Positions 34,399 through 42,738 of a stretch of DNA of 64,000 nucleotides are shown here, piece by piece (position 1 is the first letter of the stretch; the number at the start of each line of letters is the position of its first letter). The translations under genes and the position numbers were made by a program. This DNA is from Methanosarcinales archaeon Methan_01 (GTDB lineage: Archaea; Halobacteriota; Methanosarcinia; Methanotrichales; Methanotrichaceae): positions 49,865 through 113,864 of the forward strand of contig LUYE01000021.1 of assembly GCA_001602645.1 (NCBI GenBank), written 5' to 3'. The notes under the pieces are model-generated. The model saw only the letters and a program-made list of their open reading frames with translations. It made no database searches and was not told the DNA's origin.

Positions 34399-34980
34399 GT
34401 GATCCTGAGTCCAAAAAAAAGAGAGCAGGTCCTGCCTCTGCCGGTGGTGCTGATATCGACGATATCGAAAGAGGGGATCAGAAACGCTGCCCCCTGGTCG
34501 AACATAACCCCCATACTTCGGCCACTAGAAGAGATCGTCTTGGCCAGCTGGCTGAAGAGGGACACCCTCGATAACATCCGGGACGTCGGCGAGTTCGTCG
34601 TCAACGTCCCCACCGCCGATATGGCTGAGGCGGTGAAGGTCTGCTCGATAAACTACCCTCCCGAGACGGACGAGTTCGAAGAGGCGAATCTCGGGCCCCG
34701 TCCATCAGCGAAAGTGATGCCCCCCGGAATCGAGGGGTGCCTCGCCTGGATGGAGTGCGAGCTCGTTGAGGAGATTCTCCGGGAAAAGTTCTCCCTGATC
34801 GTGGGGCGAGTCGTCCACATGGAGGCGGACGACCGCTACTTCGACGAGGAGGGGAATATGGACTTCGAGAGGGCAAAGCCCCTCTCGGCGATCCTGGGGA
34901 ACCGGGGGGTGAAGTACACCCGCCCCGTGGGCGTCGGGTTCGAGCAGAGGTACTCCGAGATGTCCCTCAACAACGGATAG
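34399..34980 (+). CDS. flavin reductase-like FMN-binding protein, copy 2
   Basis: The 193-residue protein is a paralogue of the protein at 32010, with the same blocks (LPLPVVLISTISKEGIRNAAPW, SWLKRDTLDNIRDVGEFVVNVPTADMAE, AWMECELVEEILREKFSLIVGRV) and a slightly longer C-terminus. The start is a GTG at 34399 with GAGGTGAT before it. It is the last gene of the duplicated block. Confidence 0.8.
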   Translation: MILSPKKREQVLPLPVVLISTISKEGIRNAAPWSNITPILRPLEEIVLASWLKRDTLDNIRDVGEFVVNVPTADMAEAVKVCSINYPPETDEFEEANLGPRPSAKVMPPGIEGCLAWMECELVEEILREKFSLIVGRVVHMEADDRYFDEEGNMDFERAKPLSAILGNRGVKYTRPVGVGFEQRYSEMSLNNG

Positions 34981-35078
34981 GGGCTGGCGGCGAAGGGCTT
35001 TGACGATGGGGCTGAAAAGAGGCGATGGGCCGAAGATCGAGGGCTCGGATCTGAGGCCGTTTCAACGGCTTCGGCGGC

Positions 35079-35243
35079 TCAAGCCCCTCCAAGGCCTCCA
35101 GCATAGGTTATCTTCGTCCTGAATCTGCCGTACTCCGCCTCCTCCTTCCTCTTGGGCTTGTAGAGATGATCATTAGATAGAACGAAACTGGAGCCATGAT
35201 CGAGGGTGCTGCGACCAAAACCTCCTTTTATCTCCAGCCTCAT
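35079..35243 (-). CDS. candidate small basic protein, 54 residues
   Basis: An ATG-started ORF on the minus strand encodes a 54-residue protein beginning MRLEIKGGFGRSTLDHGSSF, with KPKRKEEAEYGRFRTK in the middle and ITYAGGLGGA at the end. The second half uses codons typical of the neighbouring genes (AAG, GAG, GGC, TTC). No family is recognised. It lies in the spacer between flavin-reductase copy 2 and purB, and its start is 20 bases from the purB start, so the two would be divergent with overlapping promoters. It could also be the remnant of a longer gene. Confidence 0.35.
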   Translation of the reverse strand: MRLEIKGGFGRSTLDHGSSFVLSNDHLYKPKRKEEAEYGRFRTKITYAGGLGGA

Positions 35244-35263
35244 CCCCCCCTGGAGCTTTGATT

Positions 35264-36604
35264 ATGGCGATCCATCCCATCGAATTTCGTTACGGAAATC
35301 CGGAGATGAAGGACCTCTGGTCGGAGGAGTACAGGTTCCGCTGCCTCTTCCGCGTAGAGGCGGCCCTAGCCCGGGCCGAGGAGGAGCTGGGTTTGATCCC
35401 GGAGGGGGCCGCGGGCGACATCTCCCGGGCCTCCGAGCTGGCTCGCCCCGAGCGGGCGAAGGAGATAGAGGACGAGATCGGCCACGACATGATGGCCGTA
35501 GTCCACGCCATCGCCGAGGCCTGCGAGTGGGCGGGCGAGTGGGTCCACCTCGGAGCCACCTCCAACGACATCCTGGACACGGCGACGGGCCTTCAGATCA
35601 AGGCCTCCCTATCCGTTTTAGAGGAGAAGGTGAAGCGAGTTTTGGGGGTGCTTCTTTCGCGGGCCGAGGAGCACAAGGCCCTCGTCTGCGCCGGGAGGAC
35701 CCACGGCCAGATCGGCGTTCCCACCACCTATGGCCTGAGGTTTGCGGTCTGGGCCTCCGAGATGGCCCGCCACCTATCGAGGCTCGAGCAGCTCGCGCCC
35801 CGGGCCGCCGTCGGGAAGATGAGCGGCGCCGTCGGGACCCAGGCGGCCTTCGGCCCTGACGGGATGAAGATTCAGGCGAGGGTTATGGAGCTCCTCGATC
35901 TAAACGAGGTGGACGTCTCAAACCAGGTGATCCAGAGGGACCGCCACGCCGAGATGATCTGCTGGATGGGGCTCGTCGCCTCGACCCTCGACAAGATCTG
36001 CGTCGAGATCAGGACCCTCCAGAGGTCTGAGATCGGCGAGGTCGCCGAAGTCTTCGGCAAAAGGCAGGTCGGCTCGAGCACCATGCCCCACAAGAGAAAC
36101 CCCATCAAGTCCGAGCAGGTCTGCGGCCTCGCCCGGGTAGTCCGGGCCCAGATAGAGCCGGCCTTCGCCAACATCCCGCTATGGGACGAGAGGGACCTCA
36201 CCAACTCCAGCTGCGAGAGGATCCTCTTCCCCGAGGCCTTTATCTTCACCGACCACATCCTCGCCCTCACCGCTCGAATCCTGGAGGGGCTCTCGATAAA
36301 CGCCGACCAGGTCGAAAGAAACCTTAACATCCTCTCTGGCCTTAACATGGCGGAGTCGGTGATGGTGGAGCTGGCGAAACGGGGTGTGGGAAGGCAGAAG
36401 GCCCACGAGGTCATGAGGGGCGCCTCCATGAGGGCCGTCGAGGAGGGGAAAAGCCTCGCCGAGGTCCTCGCCGAAGAGGGGACGGTCACAGAGCACCTAT
36501 CGAGCGAGGAGATCGAAGGGCTCCTCGACCCCCACCGGTACCTCGGCACCGCCGTCGAGCAGGTGGACCGGCTCATCTTGAAGCTGACGCCCCTCCTGAA
36601 GTGA
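35264..36604 (+). CDS. purB: adenylosuccinate lyase
   Basis: The 446-residue protein belongs to the fumarase/aspartase superfamily and matches PurB, which splits SAICAR and adenylosuccinate in purine synthesis. The signature loop GSSTMPHKRNPIKSEQ is intact and carries the flexible catalytic Ser. GATSNDILDTA and AGRTHGQIGVPTTYGLRFA are the other two conserved regions. The ATG at 35264 is used; a TTG six bases earlier only adds two residues. Confidence 0.94.
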   Translation: MAIHPIEFRYGNPEMKDLWSEEYRFRCLFRVEAALARAEEELGLIPEGAAGDISRASELARPERAKEIEDEIGHDMMAVVHAIAEACEWAGEWVHLGATSNDILDTATGLQIKASLSVLEEKVKRVLGVLLSRAEEHKALVCAGRTHGQIGVPTTYGLRFAVWASEMARHLSRLEQLAPRAAVGKMSGAVGTQAAFGPDGMKIQARVMELLDLNEVDVSNQVIQRDRHAEMICWMGLVASTLDKICVEIRTLQRSEIGEVAEVFGKRQVGSSTMPHKRNPIKSEQVCGLARVVRAQIEPAFANIPLWDERDLTNSSCERILFPEAFIFTDHILALTARILEGLSINADQVERNLNILSGLNMAESVMVELAKRGVGRQKAHEVMRGASMRAVEEGKSLAEVLAEEGTVTEHLSSEEIEGLLDPHRYLGTAVEQVDRLILKLTPLLK

Positions 36605-36645
36605 GGAGCGGCTCCGAGGCTTAAATTCGGCGGATGGTGAATTTG

Positions 36646-37257
36646 ATGGGATCGGAGGTGACGACAGAGATCTCAGCCCGACCTCGGGCTATGCTGCTGA
36701 AGCCCGGCCTTCTCGTCAGGGACGAGGATGATAACATCCTGGACGCCCGCTCCTCATCCACCCTCATCCTAGCCGGGCCATGGAGGATCGTCGTCGACAC
36801 CGGTGCTGAAGACGAGGCGGACGAGATCACGAATCGGCTGGGTGAATTTGGCCTCGTCCCCGAAGATGTCGAGATGGTCGTCATCACCCACGACCACCCG
36901 GACCACACTGGAAATAACCGGCTCTTCGCCGGTGCCAGAATCCTCTCGGGGAAGGGCGACGACCGCCTGGGGGAGGGGGACTTCATCGCCCCCGGGGTCT
37001 GGATCATGGAGACGCCGGGCCACACCAAAGACAGCATATCCGTCGTCTGCGAATCCACCCGGAGGATCGTGATCGCGGGGGACACCATCCCCCTGATGGG
37101 AAACTATCTGAAGTGGGTCCCCCCCCGCCACCACGTGGACCGGGATCTGGCGTTGAGGAGCATGGCGAGGATCGTGGAGGCTGCCGACGTGGTGGTGCCG
37201 GGGCACGACTCGCCGTTTCTTGTTCGAGAGAGGAGGAGGATGGCGGATCTGGGCTAA
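36646..37257 (+). CDS. MBL-fold metallohydrolase
   Basis: The 203-residue protein has the metallo-beta-lactamase fold with the zinc motif His82-x-His84-x-Asp86-His87 (THDHPDHTG). Further metal residues are in ETPGHTKDSISV and AGDTIPL, and the last one is in VVPGHDSPF. It resembles the MBLAC1-like group of small hydrolases; the substrate is unknown. The ATG at 36646 has GGTGA five bases before it; an ATG at 36634 would add four residues. TTAAAT at 36621-36626 may be the TATA box. Confidence 0.82.
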   Translation: MGSEVTTEISARPRAMLLKPGLLVRDEDDNILDARSSSTLILAGPWRIVVDTGAEDEADEITNRLGEFGLVPEDVEMVVITHDHPDHTGNNRLFAGARILSGKGDDRLGEGDFIAPGVWIMETPGHTKDSISVVCESTRRIVIAGDTIPLMGNYLKWVPPRHHVDRDLALRSMARIVEAADVVVPGHDSPFLVRERRRMADLG

Positions 37258-37396
37258 ATGCCCCCTCTTCCCGGCGAGCCGCCATCCCTTTTCCTGCTAA
37301 AAATGTCATCTTCATCTCGCTCATATGCGGCGGCATTCAATCCAAAATGCAAAAAAGGCAATCTATTAATAGTAAAAAATGTAGATTGGATGCAAG

Positions 37397-38458
37397 ATGC
37401 CTCTGAAACTTACGTCAAAAGAGAAGCTGGTCCTTTATGGCCTTGCCCGGTACCCCGGACTCAGCGACATAGACCTCGCCTCGAAGATCGGGGTGGACCG
37501 ATCTACGATCTTCAAGAGCAAGAGGAAGTTCAGGGAATGGGAGATGGTCCAGCTTCTGAACGTCCCCTCCGGATTGGGGGTGGGGGCAGAGATGATGACA
37601 GCGGTCTTCGCCAGATACAGGCCCAACGCCCCCGTGGAGGTGAGGGGGAAGAAGCTCGGGTTCAGGGAGTGGGTCGACCACCCCCACAGCGTCTTCCACG
37701 CCGCCACCGACACCGACTCCGTATCCGTAGTCTACTCCAGAAGCTACACCGACTTCAAGAGGGTCTACGAACCCGTCATGGACGACTACAAGGACGCAGG
37801 TTTCGTCGAGGAGATCCGATGTTACCATTATCCCTTCTCTCTGACCCGGATCTCCTGGGACTCAGCCCTGGCGGTGAACAATACCTTCCAGCTGGGGCGG
37901 ACCGACCTCCAGAATGAGCCTCCCGTCGAGGAGGAGACCCCCGAGGATACGGTGAAGCTCACCGAGAAGGACAGGTTAGCCCTCCTCGCCTTCGTCAAAT
38001 ATCCCGCCCTATCGGACCTGGAGCTCTCCCGAAGGACTGGAATCTCTCGGCCCACCATATCGGGGAAGAGGAACAAGTTCTTCCAGAGCAGACTATTGAG
38101 CCGTCAGGCGAACGTAAACTGGAAGAAGATCGGATGCGAGCTGATGATCTTCTACCACATAAACGTCCGGCCGAAGGCGACATCCGAGGATATGATGACG
38201 ATCTACTCCTCCTTCAGAAAGATAGGGGCCGCTGTCTACAGCTACATCCAGCCCGGCGAGATCTTCGGCTCCTTCCTCTCCCAGTGCTACGTGGAGATGA
38301 AGGAGAGGATGGATCTGGAGGTTAAGAACCTCAGCGAAGCGGGGCTCGTGGAGGAGAGGCCGAGCTACGTCATCATGCCACTGCGGGAGCTGAAGGTGAG
38401 GAAGACCGACTACGCCCCCATGGTAAAGTCGATGCTGGAAGTTGAGTCTGACGTATGA
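37397..38458 (+). CDS. tandem winged-helix transcriptional regulator
   Basis: The 353-residue protein consists of two homologous halves. Each starts with a winged-helix HTH: first half LTSKEKLVLYGLARYPGLSD then KIGVDRSTIFKSKRKF; second half LTEKDRLALLAFVKYPALSD then RTGISRPTISGKRNKF. Each half continues with a domain of about 120 residues that may bind a ligand or make dimers. The pattern is Lrp/MarR-like but no named family is assigned. Its stop overlaps the dtdA start by four bases, so regulator and deacylase are translationally coupled. Confidence 0.75.
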   Translation: MPLKLTSKEKLVLYGLARYPGLSDIDLASKIGVDRSTIFKSKRKFREWEMVQLLNVPSGLGVGAEMMTAVFARYRPNAPVEVRGKKLGFREWVDHPHSVFHAATDTDSVSVVYSRSYTDFKRVYEPVMDDYKDAGFVEEIRCYHYPFSLTRISWDSALAVNNTFQLGRTDLQNEPPVEEETPEDTVKLTEKDRLALLAFVKYPALSDLELSRRTGISRPTISGKRNKFFQSRLLSRQANVNWKKIGCELMIFYHINVRPKATSEDMMTIYSSFRKIGAAVYSYIQPGEIFGSFLSQCYVEMKERMDLEVKNLSEAGLVEERPSYVIMPLRELKVRKTDYAPMVKSMLEVESDV

Positions 38459-39279
38459 TCGGCGAGATAGTCGTCGTCGCCTCCGAGGCCGACCCCGCTA
38501 GCCTGAACATCGCCCACCGGCTGATGGAGCTCGGATCCTGGGAGGAGGGAGGGGCCTTCCGCCGGCTCCGAAACTTTCGCCTTCTCCTCCTCCAGGAGAG
38601 GCTGATCGCCCTCAGGGACCTGGAGGAGAGGCTTAAGGGGATGGGCCTCTTCCCGGACCTCATCGTCTTCGCCTCCAGGCATCAGGCTAAGGATGGGAAC
38701 CCCCGCCTCTGCGGCCACTTCTCAGGAAACTCCGGGGAGGCGGTCCTGGGAGGAAGGCCGAAGGAGCTGGCCGTCGCCGCCCCTGGAGCCCTCAAGTCCT
38801 TCATATCGAACCTCGCCTTCAACCCCGTGGAGGGGTTTGAGGTGACCGTCGAGGCGACCCACCACGGCCCCACGGATCTGAGTACGCCATCCTTCTTTGC
38901 AGAGATCGGAAGCGGAGAGCGGGAATGGACAGACCGGGCTGCCGGCGAAGCCGTGGCGAGGGCGATCCTAGATCTGGAGGATCCCAAATCTCCCGCCTTC
39001 CTCGGATTCGGCGGAGGCCATTACGCAACGCGGCAGAATCGGCTCCTGCTGGAGACGAAGATCGCCTTCGGACACCTCTTCTCCAAGTACCAGGCAGGAG
39101 AACTAGAGGTTGGGATCGTCGAGGAGGCGAGGAGGAAGTCGGTGGCGATCGGCGCTTACCTAGACCGGAAGTCCCTCCGGTCGGCCGATAGACAGAAGAT
39201 ATCGGAGGCCCTGGAGGTGATCGGCCTTCCGGCTTTGAGGGAGGGGGAGATAAGAGAGCTTTACCCCCTCGATATCTGA
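38455..39279 (+). CDS. dtdA: D-aminoacyl-tRNA deacylase (archaeal/plant type)
   Basis: The 274-residue protein matches DtdA/GEK1, a zinc-dependent enzyme that removes D-amino acids from tRNA. Family blocks are FASRHQAKDGNPRLCGHFSGN, VTVEATHHGPTDLSTPSFFAEIGS, WTDRAAGEAVARAIL and FLGFGGGHYATRQ, whose His residues make up the metal site. The last residues YPLDI are also typical. It is the second gene of a coupled pair with the tandem-HTH regulator. Confidence 0.92.
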   Translation: MIGEIVVVASEADPASLNIAHRLMELGSWEEGGAFRRLRNFRLLLLQERLIALRDLEERLKGMGLFPDLIVFASRHQAKDGNPRLCGHFSGNSGEAVLGGRPKELAVAAPGALKSFISNLAFNPVEGFEVTVEATHHGPTDLSTPSFFAEIGSGEREWTDRAAGEAVARAILDLEDPKSPAFLGFGGGHYATRQNRLLLETKIAFGHLFSKYQAGELEVGIVEEARRKSVAIGAYLDRKSLRSADRQKISEALEVIGLPALREGEIRELYPLDI

Positions 39280-39596
39280 TCCATTCCATCCAAAAGCAGC
39301 CGCCTAAGGCCAGAGCCCCTCTGGGGGCCATCTCCAGCATTCCAGGGCGGCGGATTCCGCGTCCGGGAGCCGTCCCCCCACCATCCCGACCCCGGACCCA
39401 CCAGGCCTCCCCTGACCACTTTCTCTTGGGCTTGAAATAAATCAAGTCCACTTGATATCCGATCAATCTTTTCTAATAATAAGAAAATGTTATATACCCG
39501 ATCTACCCTCTTCATGTCGTCTAAACCATGGCATTAAGCCTAACAGAGGGTCAGTATTATGTACGGTTCATTAAAAATTAAAGGAGAATGTCTCTC
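39280..39596. other. intergenic spacer with promoter of the dehydrogenase gene
   Basis: The first 140 bases are GC-rich without an ORF. The last part is AT-rich with TTATATA at about 39489-39495, a likely TATA box giving a leader of about 80 bases. AAAGGAGA at about 39580-39587 is the ribosome-binding site. No tRNA cloverleaf was found. Confidence 0.45.
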
Positions 39597-40637
39597 TTGA
39601 TGGCGGCGGTTCTGGATGCCCCCGGGAGCTTGGCCCTTCTGGAGGTGGACGACCCGGTCTGCCCCCCCGGAGGCCTGATCCTGGAGGTCGAGGCTTGCTC
39701 GATATGCAGCACCGATGTCAAGATGCTGAGGGCTGGACAGAAGGATCTCGTATTCCCCCGAATCCTGGGCCACGAGATCTCCGGGACGGTCTCCGATAGA
39801 TATGGCGCTAGCCCCTCGGTGGGCGAGAGGGTCCAGATATTCCCGGGGGTAACTTGCGGGATCTGCCCCTCGTGCGGGCGGGGTGCCGAGAACCATTGCA
39901 AGGATATGAGGATCTTCGGCTTCAACCTCGACGGCGGGTTTGCGGAATATCTCGTTGTTCCGAGAAACTCGGTAAGAAACGGCGGCGTCAATCTCATCCC
40001 CGATGGAATGCGGTTCGAGGAGGCGGCCCTGGCAGAGCCCCTTGCCTGTTGCATCAACGCCCAGGATCGGGTCGAGGTCGCCGAGGGTGACTCGGTCCTG
40101 ATCTTCGGCGCTGGGCCTGCGGGGATCCTCCATGCTCTCCTCTCCCGGGAGAGGGGAGCATCAGAGGTAGCGATGGCAGAACCCCTCCAGGTCCGGGCAG
40201 ATCTTGCAGAAGCCTTGGGGGCGGATCAGGTCTTGAGTCCTCTGAAGGAAGAATTTTTGGATGATGCAATGGATTTGACCTGCAGGAGGGGCTTTGACGT
40301 CATAATCCTGGCGAGCAGGGATCTGGCGATCGACGACGACCTTCTCTCCCTCCTCGCCCCCCGAGGTCGGGTCTCCCTCTTCTCGGGCCTTCCAACGCAT
40401 CTCGCCTCTCCTGGGTTGGACCTGAACCATATTCACTACCGTGAAGAGATGGTGGTGGGCTCTTACGGCTGCACGCCAGCCCAGAACAGAAGAGCTCTGG
40501 AGCTGATATCCTCTGGTTCCATTGACGTCGGGCGGCTTATCACCAAGAGGGTCTCCCTCGGGAGCATATTGAAGGGGATGGAGCACGCCGAACGGCGCGA
40601 TGGGCTGAAGGCCGTGGTGACGGATTTCGGCGGGTGA
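39597..40637 (+). CDS. zinc-dependent alcohol/sorbitol dehydrogenase-like protein
   Basis: The medium-chain dehydrogenase of about 346 residues has catalytic zinc ligands Cys37 (CSICSTD) and His59-Glu60 (LGHE). The four-cysteine structural zinc site is in CGICPSCGRGAENHC. The NAD(P) motif is GAGPAG. The substrate is unknown. The start is uncertain: ATG 39588 is only one base from the ribosome-binding site, so the in-frame TTG 39597 (or ATG 39600) is preferred. The TrpD-like gene begins six bases after the stop, so the two form an operon. Confidence 0.8.
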   Translation: MMAAVLDAPGSLALLEVDDPVCPPGGLILEVEACSICSTDVKMLRAGQKDLVFPRILGHEISGTVSDRYGASPSVGERVQIFPGVTCGICPSCGRGAENHCKDMRIFGFNLDGGFAEYLVVPRNSVRNGGVNLIPDGMRFEEAALAEPLACCINAQDRVEVAEGDSVLIFGAGPAGILHALLSRERGASEVAMAEPLQVRADLAEALGADQVLSPLKEEFLDDAMDLTCRRGFDVIILASRDLAIDDDLLSLLAPRGRVSLFSGLPTHLASPGLDLNHIHYREEMVVGSYGCTPAQNRRALELISSGSIDVGRLITKRVSLGSILKGMEHAERRDGLKAVVTDFGG

Positions 40638-40643
40638 TGGGCC

Positions 40644-41759
40644 TTGGAAGACGACGAGATGAAGAATTTTGGATCGAAGCTGAACCGGCTAATAGCCGGC
40701 GAGAGCCTCACGAGGGAAGAGGCGAGAGAGATGTTCTCTCAGGTCCTGTCAAACGAGCAGCCGGACGCCCATCAGGGGGCTTTTCTTGCGGCGATCACCG
40801 CCAAGGGGGCGACCGCTGAGGAGATTGCTGGAGGCTGGGAGGCGATATACGGGCTTGACACTTTCAAGGTATCGCCGAGGGTTTCGGGCCATCTCTTCGA
40901 GAACTGCGGGACGGGGATGGACGCCGTCGATACCTTCAACATCAGCACGGCGGCATCGATCGTGGCCGCCGCCGCCGGCGTCCTCATGGCAAAGCATGGA
41001 GCGAGGGCGATAACCTCGCGGTGCGGGACCGTCGACATCCTGGAGATCCTGGGGGTGGAGGTGGAGAGCGACCCCCAGATCGTAAAAAAAAGCATCGAGA
41101 GGGCAGGGATCGGCATCTTCAACGGGATGAGCCCAAAGGTCCACCCTCTGGGGCTCGGCAGAATCCTATCGAAGATAAGGTTCGGGACGATCCTGAACAT
41201 AGCCGGGTCCCTCGCAAACCCGGCGATGCCGACGAGAGGGGTTAGGGGTGTTTATTCGAGGAGCCTGGTGGCGCCCCTCGCCGAGGCGATGAGGGAGATC
41301 GGCTATTTGAGGGCGATGGTGGTCCACGGCCTAGCCTCGGACGGCCTGCTGGGTATGGACGAGATATCCCCCTCGGGAAAGACCTTTGTTGCCGAAATTT
41401 GGGATGACGGCAGGATTGAGACCTTTGAGCTATCGCCGAGGGACTTTGGAGCGGAGCCTGTGGCCGAGAGGCTCCTCGCACCCCGAGAAGACCGGACGGA
41501 GGAGGCTGTGGAGCTTCTCAGAGTCCTCTCCGGGATGGAGAGGGGACCACGAGAGACGGCGGTCTGCATGAACTCCGCGCCCATCCTCTACATCGGCGGG
41601 AAGGCCGATGACCTATCGGAGGGGTTCTTGGCGTCAAGAGAGATCCTCCGGTCCGGCGAGGCGATCGATAAGCTTGGTGAGTGGGTGAGGGCTCAGAACT
41701 CCGACCCCCTGGCCGGGGCCGAGAGGCTAGAGGCTTTGGTCGAAAGGGCTCTCAACTGA
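40644..41759 (+). CDS. TrpD-like phosphoribosyltransferase (divergent)
   Basis: The 371-residue protein has the anthranilate phosphoribosyltransferase/thymidine phosphorylase fold. A helical N-terminal domain carries SLTREEAREMFSQVLSNEQPD. The motif that in TrpD reads GTGGD is CGTGMDAVDTFNISTAA here, and KHGNRSVSSxxG is KHGARAITSRCGTVD. NPAMPTRGVRGVYS and VVHGLASDGLLGMDE follow. It probably transfers a phosphoribosyl group, but anthranilate as acceptor is doubtful given these changes and the absence of other trp genes. The TTG at 40644 follows GGTGATG. It is coupled to the dehydrogenase gene upstream. Confidence 0.7.
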   Translation: MEDDEMKNFGSKLNRLIAGESLTREEAREMFSQVLSNEQPDAHQGAFLAAITAKGATAEEIAGGWEAIYGLDTFKVSPRVSGHLFENCGTGMDAVDTFNISTAASIVAAAAGVLMAKHGARAITSRCGTVDILEILGVEVESDPQIVKKSIERAGIGIFNGMSPKVHPLGLGRILSKIRFGTILNIAGSLANPAMPTRGVRGVYSRSLVAPLAEAMREIGYLRAMVVHGLASDGLLGMDEISPSGKTFVAEIWDDGRIETFELSPRDFGAEPVAERLLAPREDRTEEAVELLRVLSGMERGPRETAVCMNSAPILYIGGKADDLSEGFLASREILRSGEAIDKLGEWVRAQNSDPLAGAERLEALVERALN

Positions 41760-41916
41760 CTCTTAGATGGGAGTCGGACGGACGTTGTTGGGATGAGGGA
41801 TGCCCCCTCGTCCGATTCCTCTCCTCCAGATCACGATATCCTAAAACCATCCCACCGAATCCGAACCCCTTCTTCTGAGGATGATGTCCAGAGACGGCGT
41901 GGGGTCTCTGCCTTCC

Positions 41917-42456
41917 TCAGACCTCGATCTCCAGGACCTCCGCGACCTTTGCGAGGTACCCCTCCATGTAGGCGTCGCAGACCTCCCACTCGACGTCGAC
42001 CTCGACCTCTGCCATGATCTCCTGGAGCTGGCGCTTCATCTGCTCCCATGTGTACTTGTTCGGAGATCTGCACAGCTCCGTCAGGAGGCGCAAGGTGGGA
42101 ATGAAGATCTTCTTGAACTCGGCTCGGATGAAGGCCATGAAGGGCTCGGAGACGTCCCGGTAGACGTAGGACCGGAGCTCTGCCAGGATATCGTACTGAG
42201 CGGCGCAGGGGTCGTCGTAAGGGTCTGGGGACTCCCGCCCCCAGTGCTCACCGAGCCTTTTATAGCCGCCCTTGATCATCTCATCGACCCTGGCCTTCCC
42301 TTCGCCATCGCCGATCTCCGCCGCGAGCTTGTACCCCGTCAGCCGGAGGCGGAGGAGCTGGACCCTCCCCTCCTCAAAGGTGAGGTTGAGGTGGAACCTG
42401 CCCAGGTACTCGGCGATGTGGTCGAGCCTGGTCTCCGGATCGAAGGTTATGGCCAC
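41917..42456 (-). CDS. uncharacterised protein, mostly helical
   Basis: The 179-residue protein has no signal peptide, membrane segment or recognisable motif. It is mainly amphipathic helix with many Glu, Arg and aromatic residues, for example EMIKGGYKRLGEHWG and YTWEQMKRQLQEIMAEVEVDVEWEVCDAYMEGYL. Codon use matches the neighbours and both flanks are clean, so it is probably a real gene. No function is proposed. It is convergent with the TrpD-like gene. Confidence 0.6.
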   Translation of the reverse strand: MAITFDPETRLDHIAEYLGRFHLNLTFEEGRVQLLRLRLTGYKLAAEIGDGEGKARVDEMIKGGYKRLGEHWGRESPDPYDDPCAAQYDILAELRSYVYRDVSEPFMAFIRAEFKKIFIPTLRLLTELCRSPNKYTWEQMKRQLQEIMAEVEVDVEWEVCDAYMEGYLAKVAEVLEIEV

Positions 42457-42738
42457 AGCATCACCCTCCCTCCGAGCCTGCGGCGGCAGCCGCGAGCCTT
42501 CCTGAACCTGCCTCCCCCATAGATCGGTCCGGGACCATCAACGACGTCCCTGGACCGTCGCCAGCCGACCGACCGTAGATTCGTGACCCATTCATATTAG
42601 GAGATATATATCTTCGCAGTTTAATACCTTTGGCATCGGATGAAAACGCTACTGCTTTCTTGAGCCCGCCTCGTTGAGGGCATAAATTTATCCGAAGATG
42701 GATCGTAATCCCTGGTCGAAAGGAGGATTTGGAGGAGA

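Noticed and set aside
39300..39420. GC-rich block ending in CCA, checked as a tRNA
   Set aside because: No T-loop TTCRANY and no complete cloverleaf on either strand.
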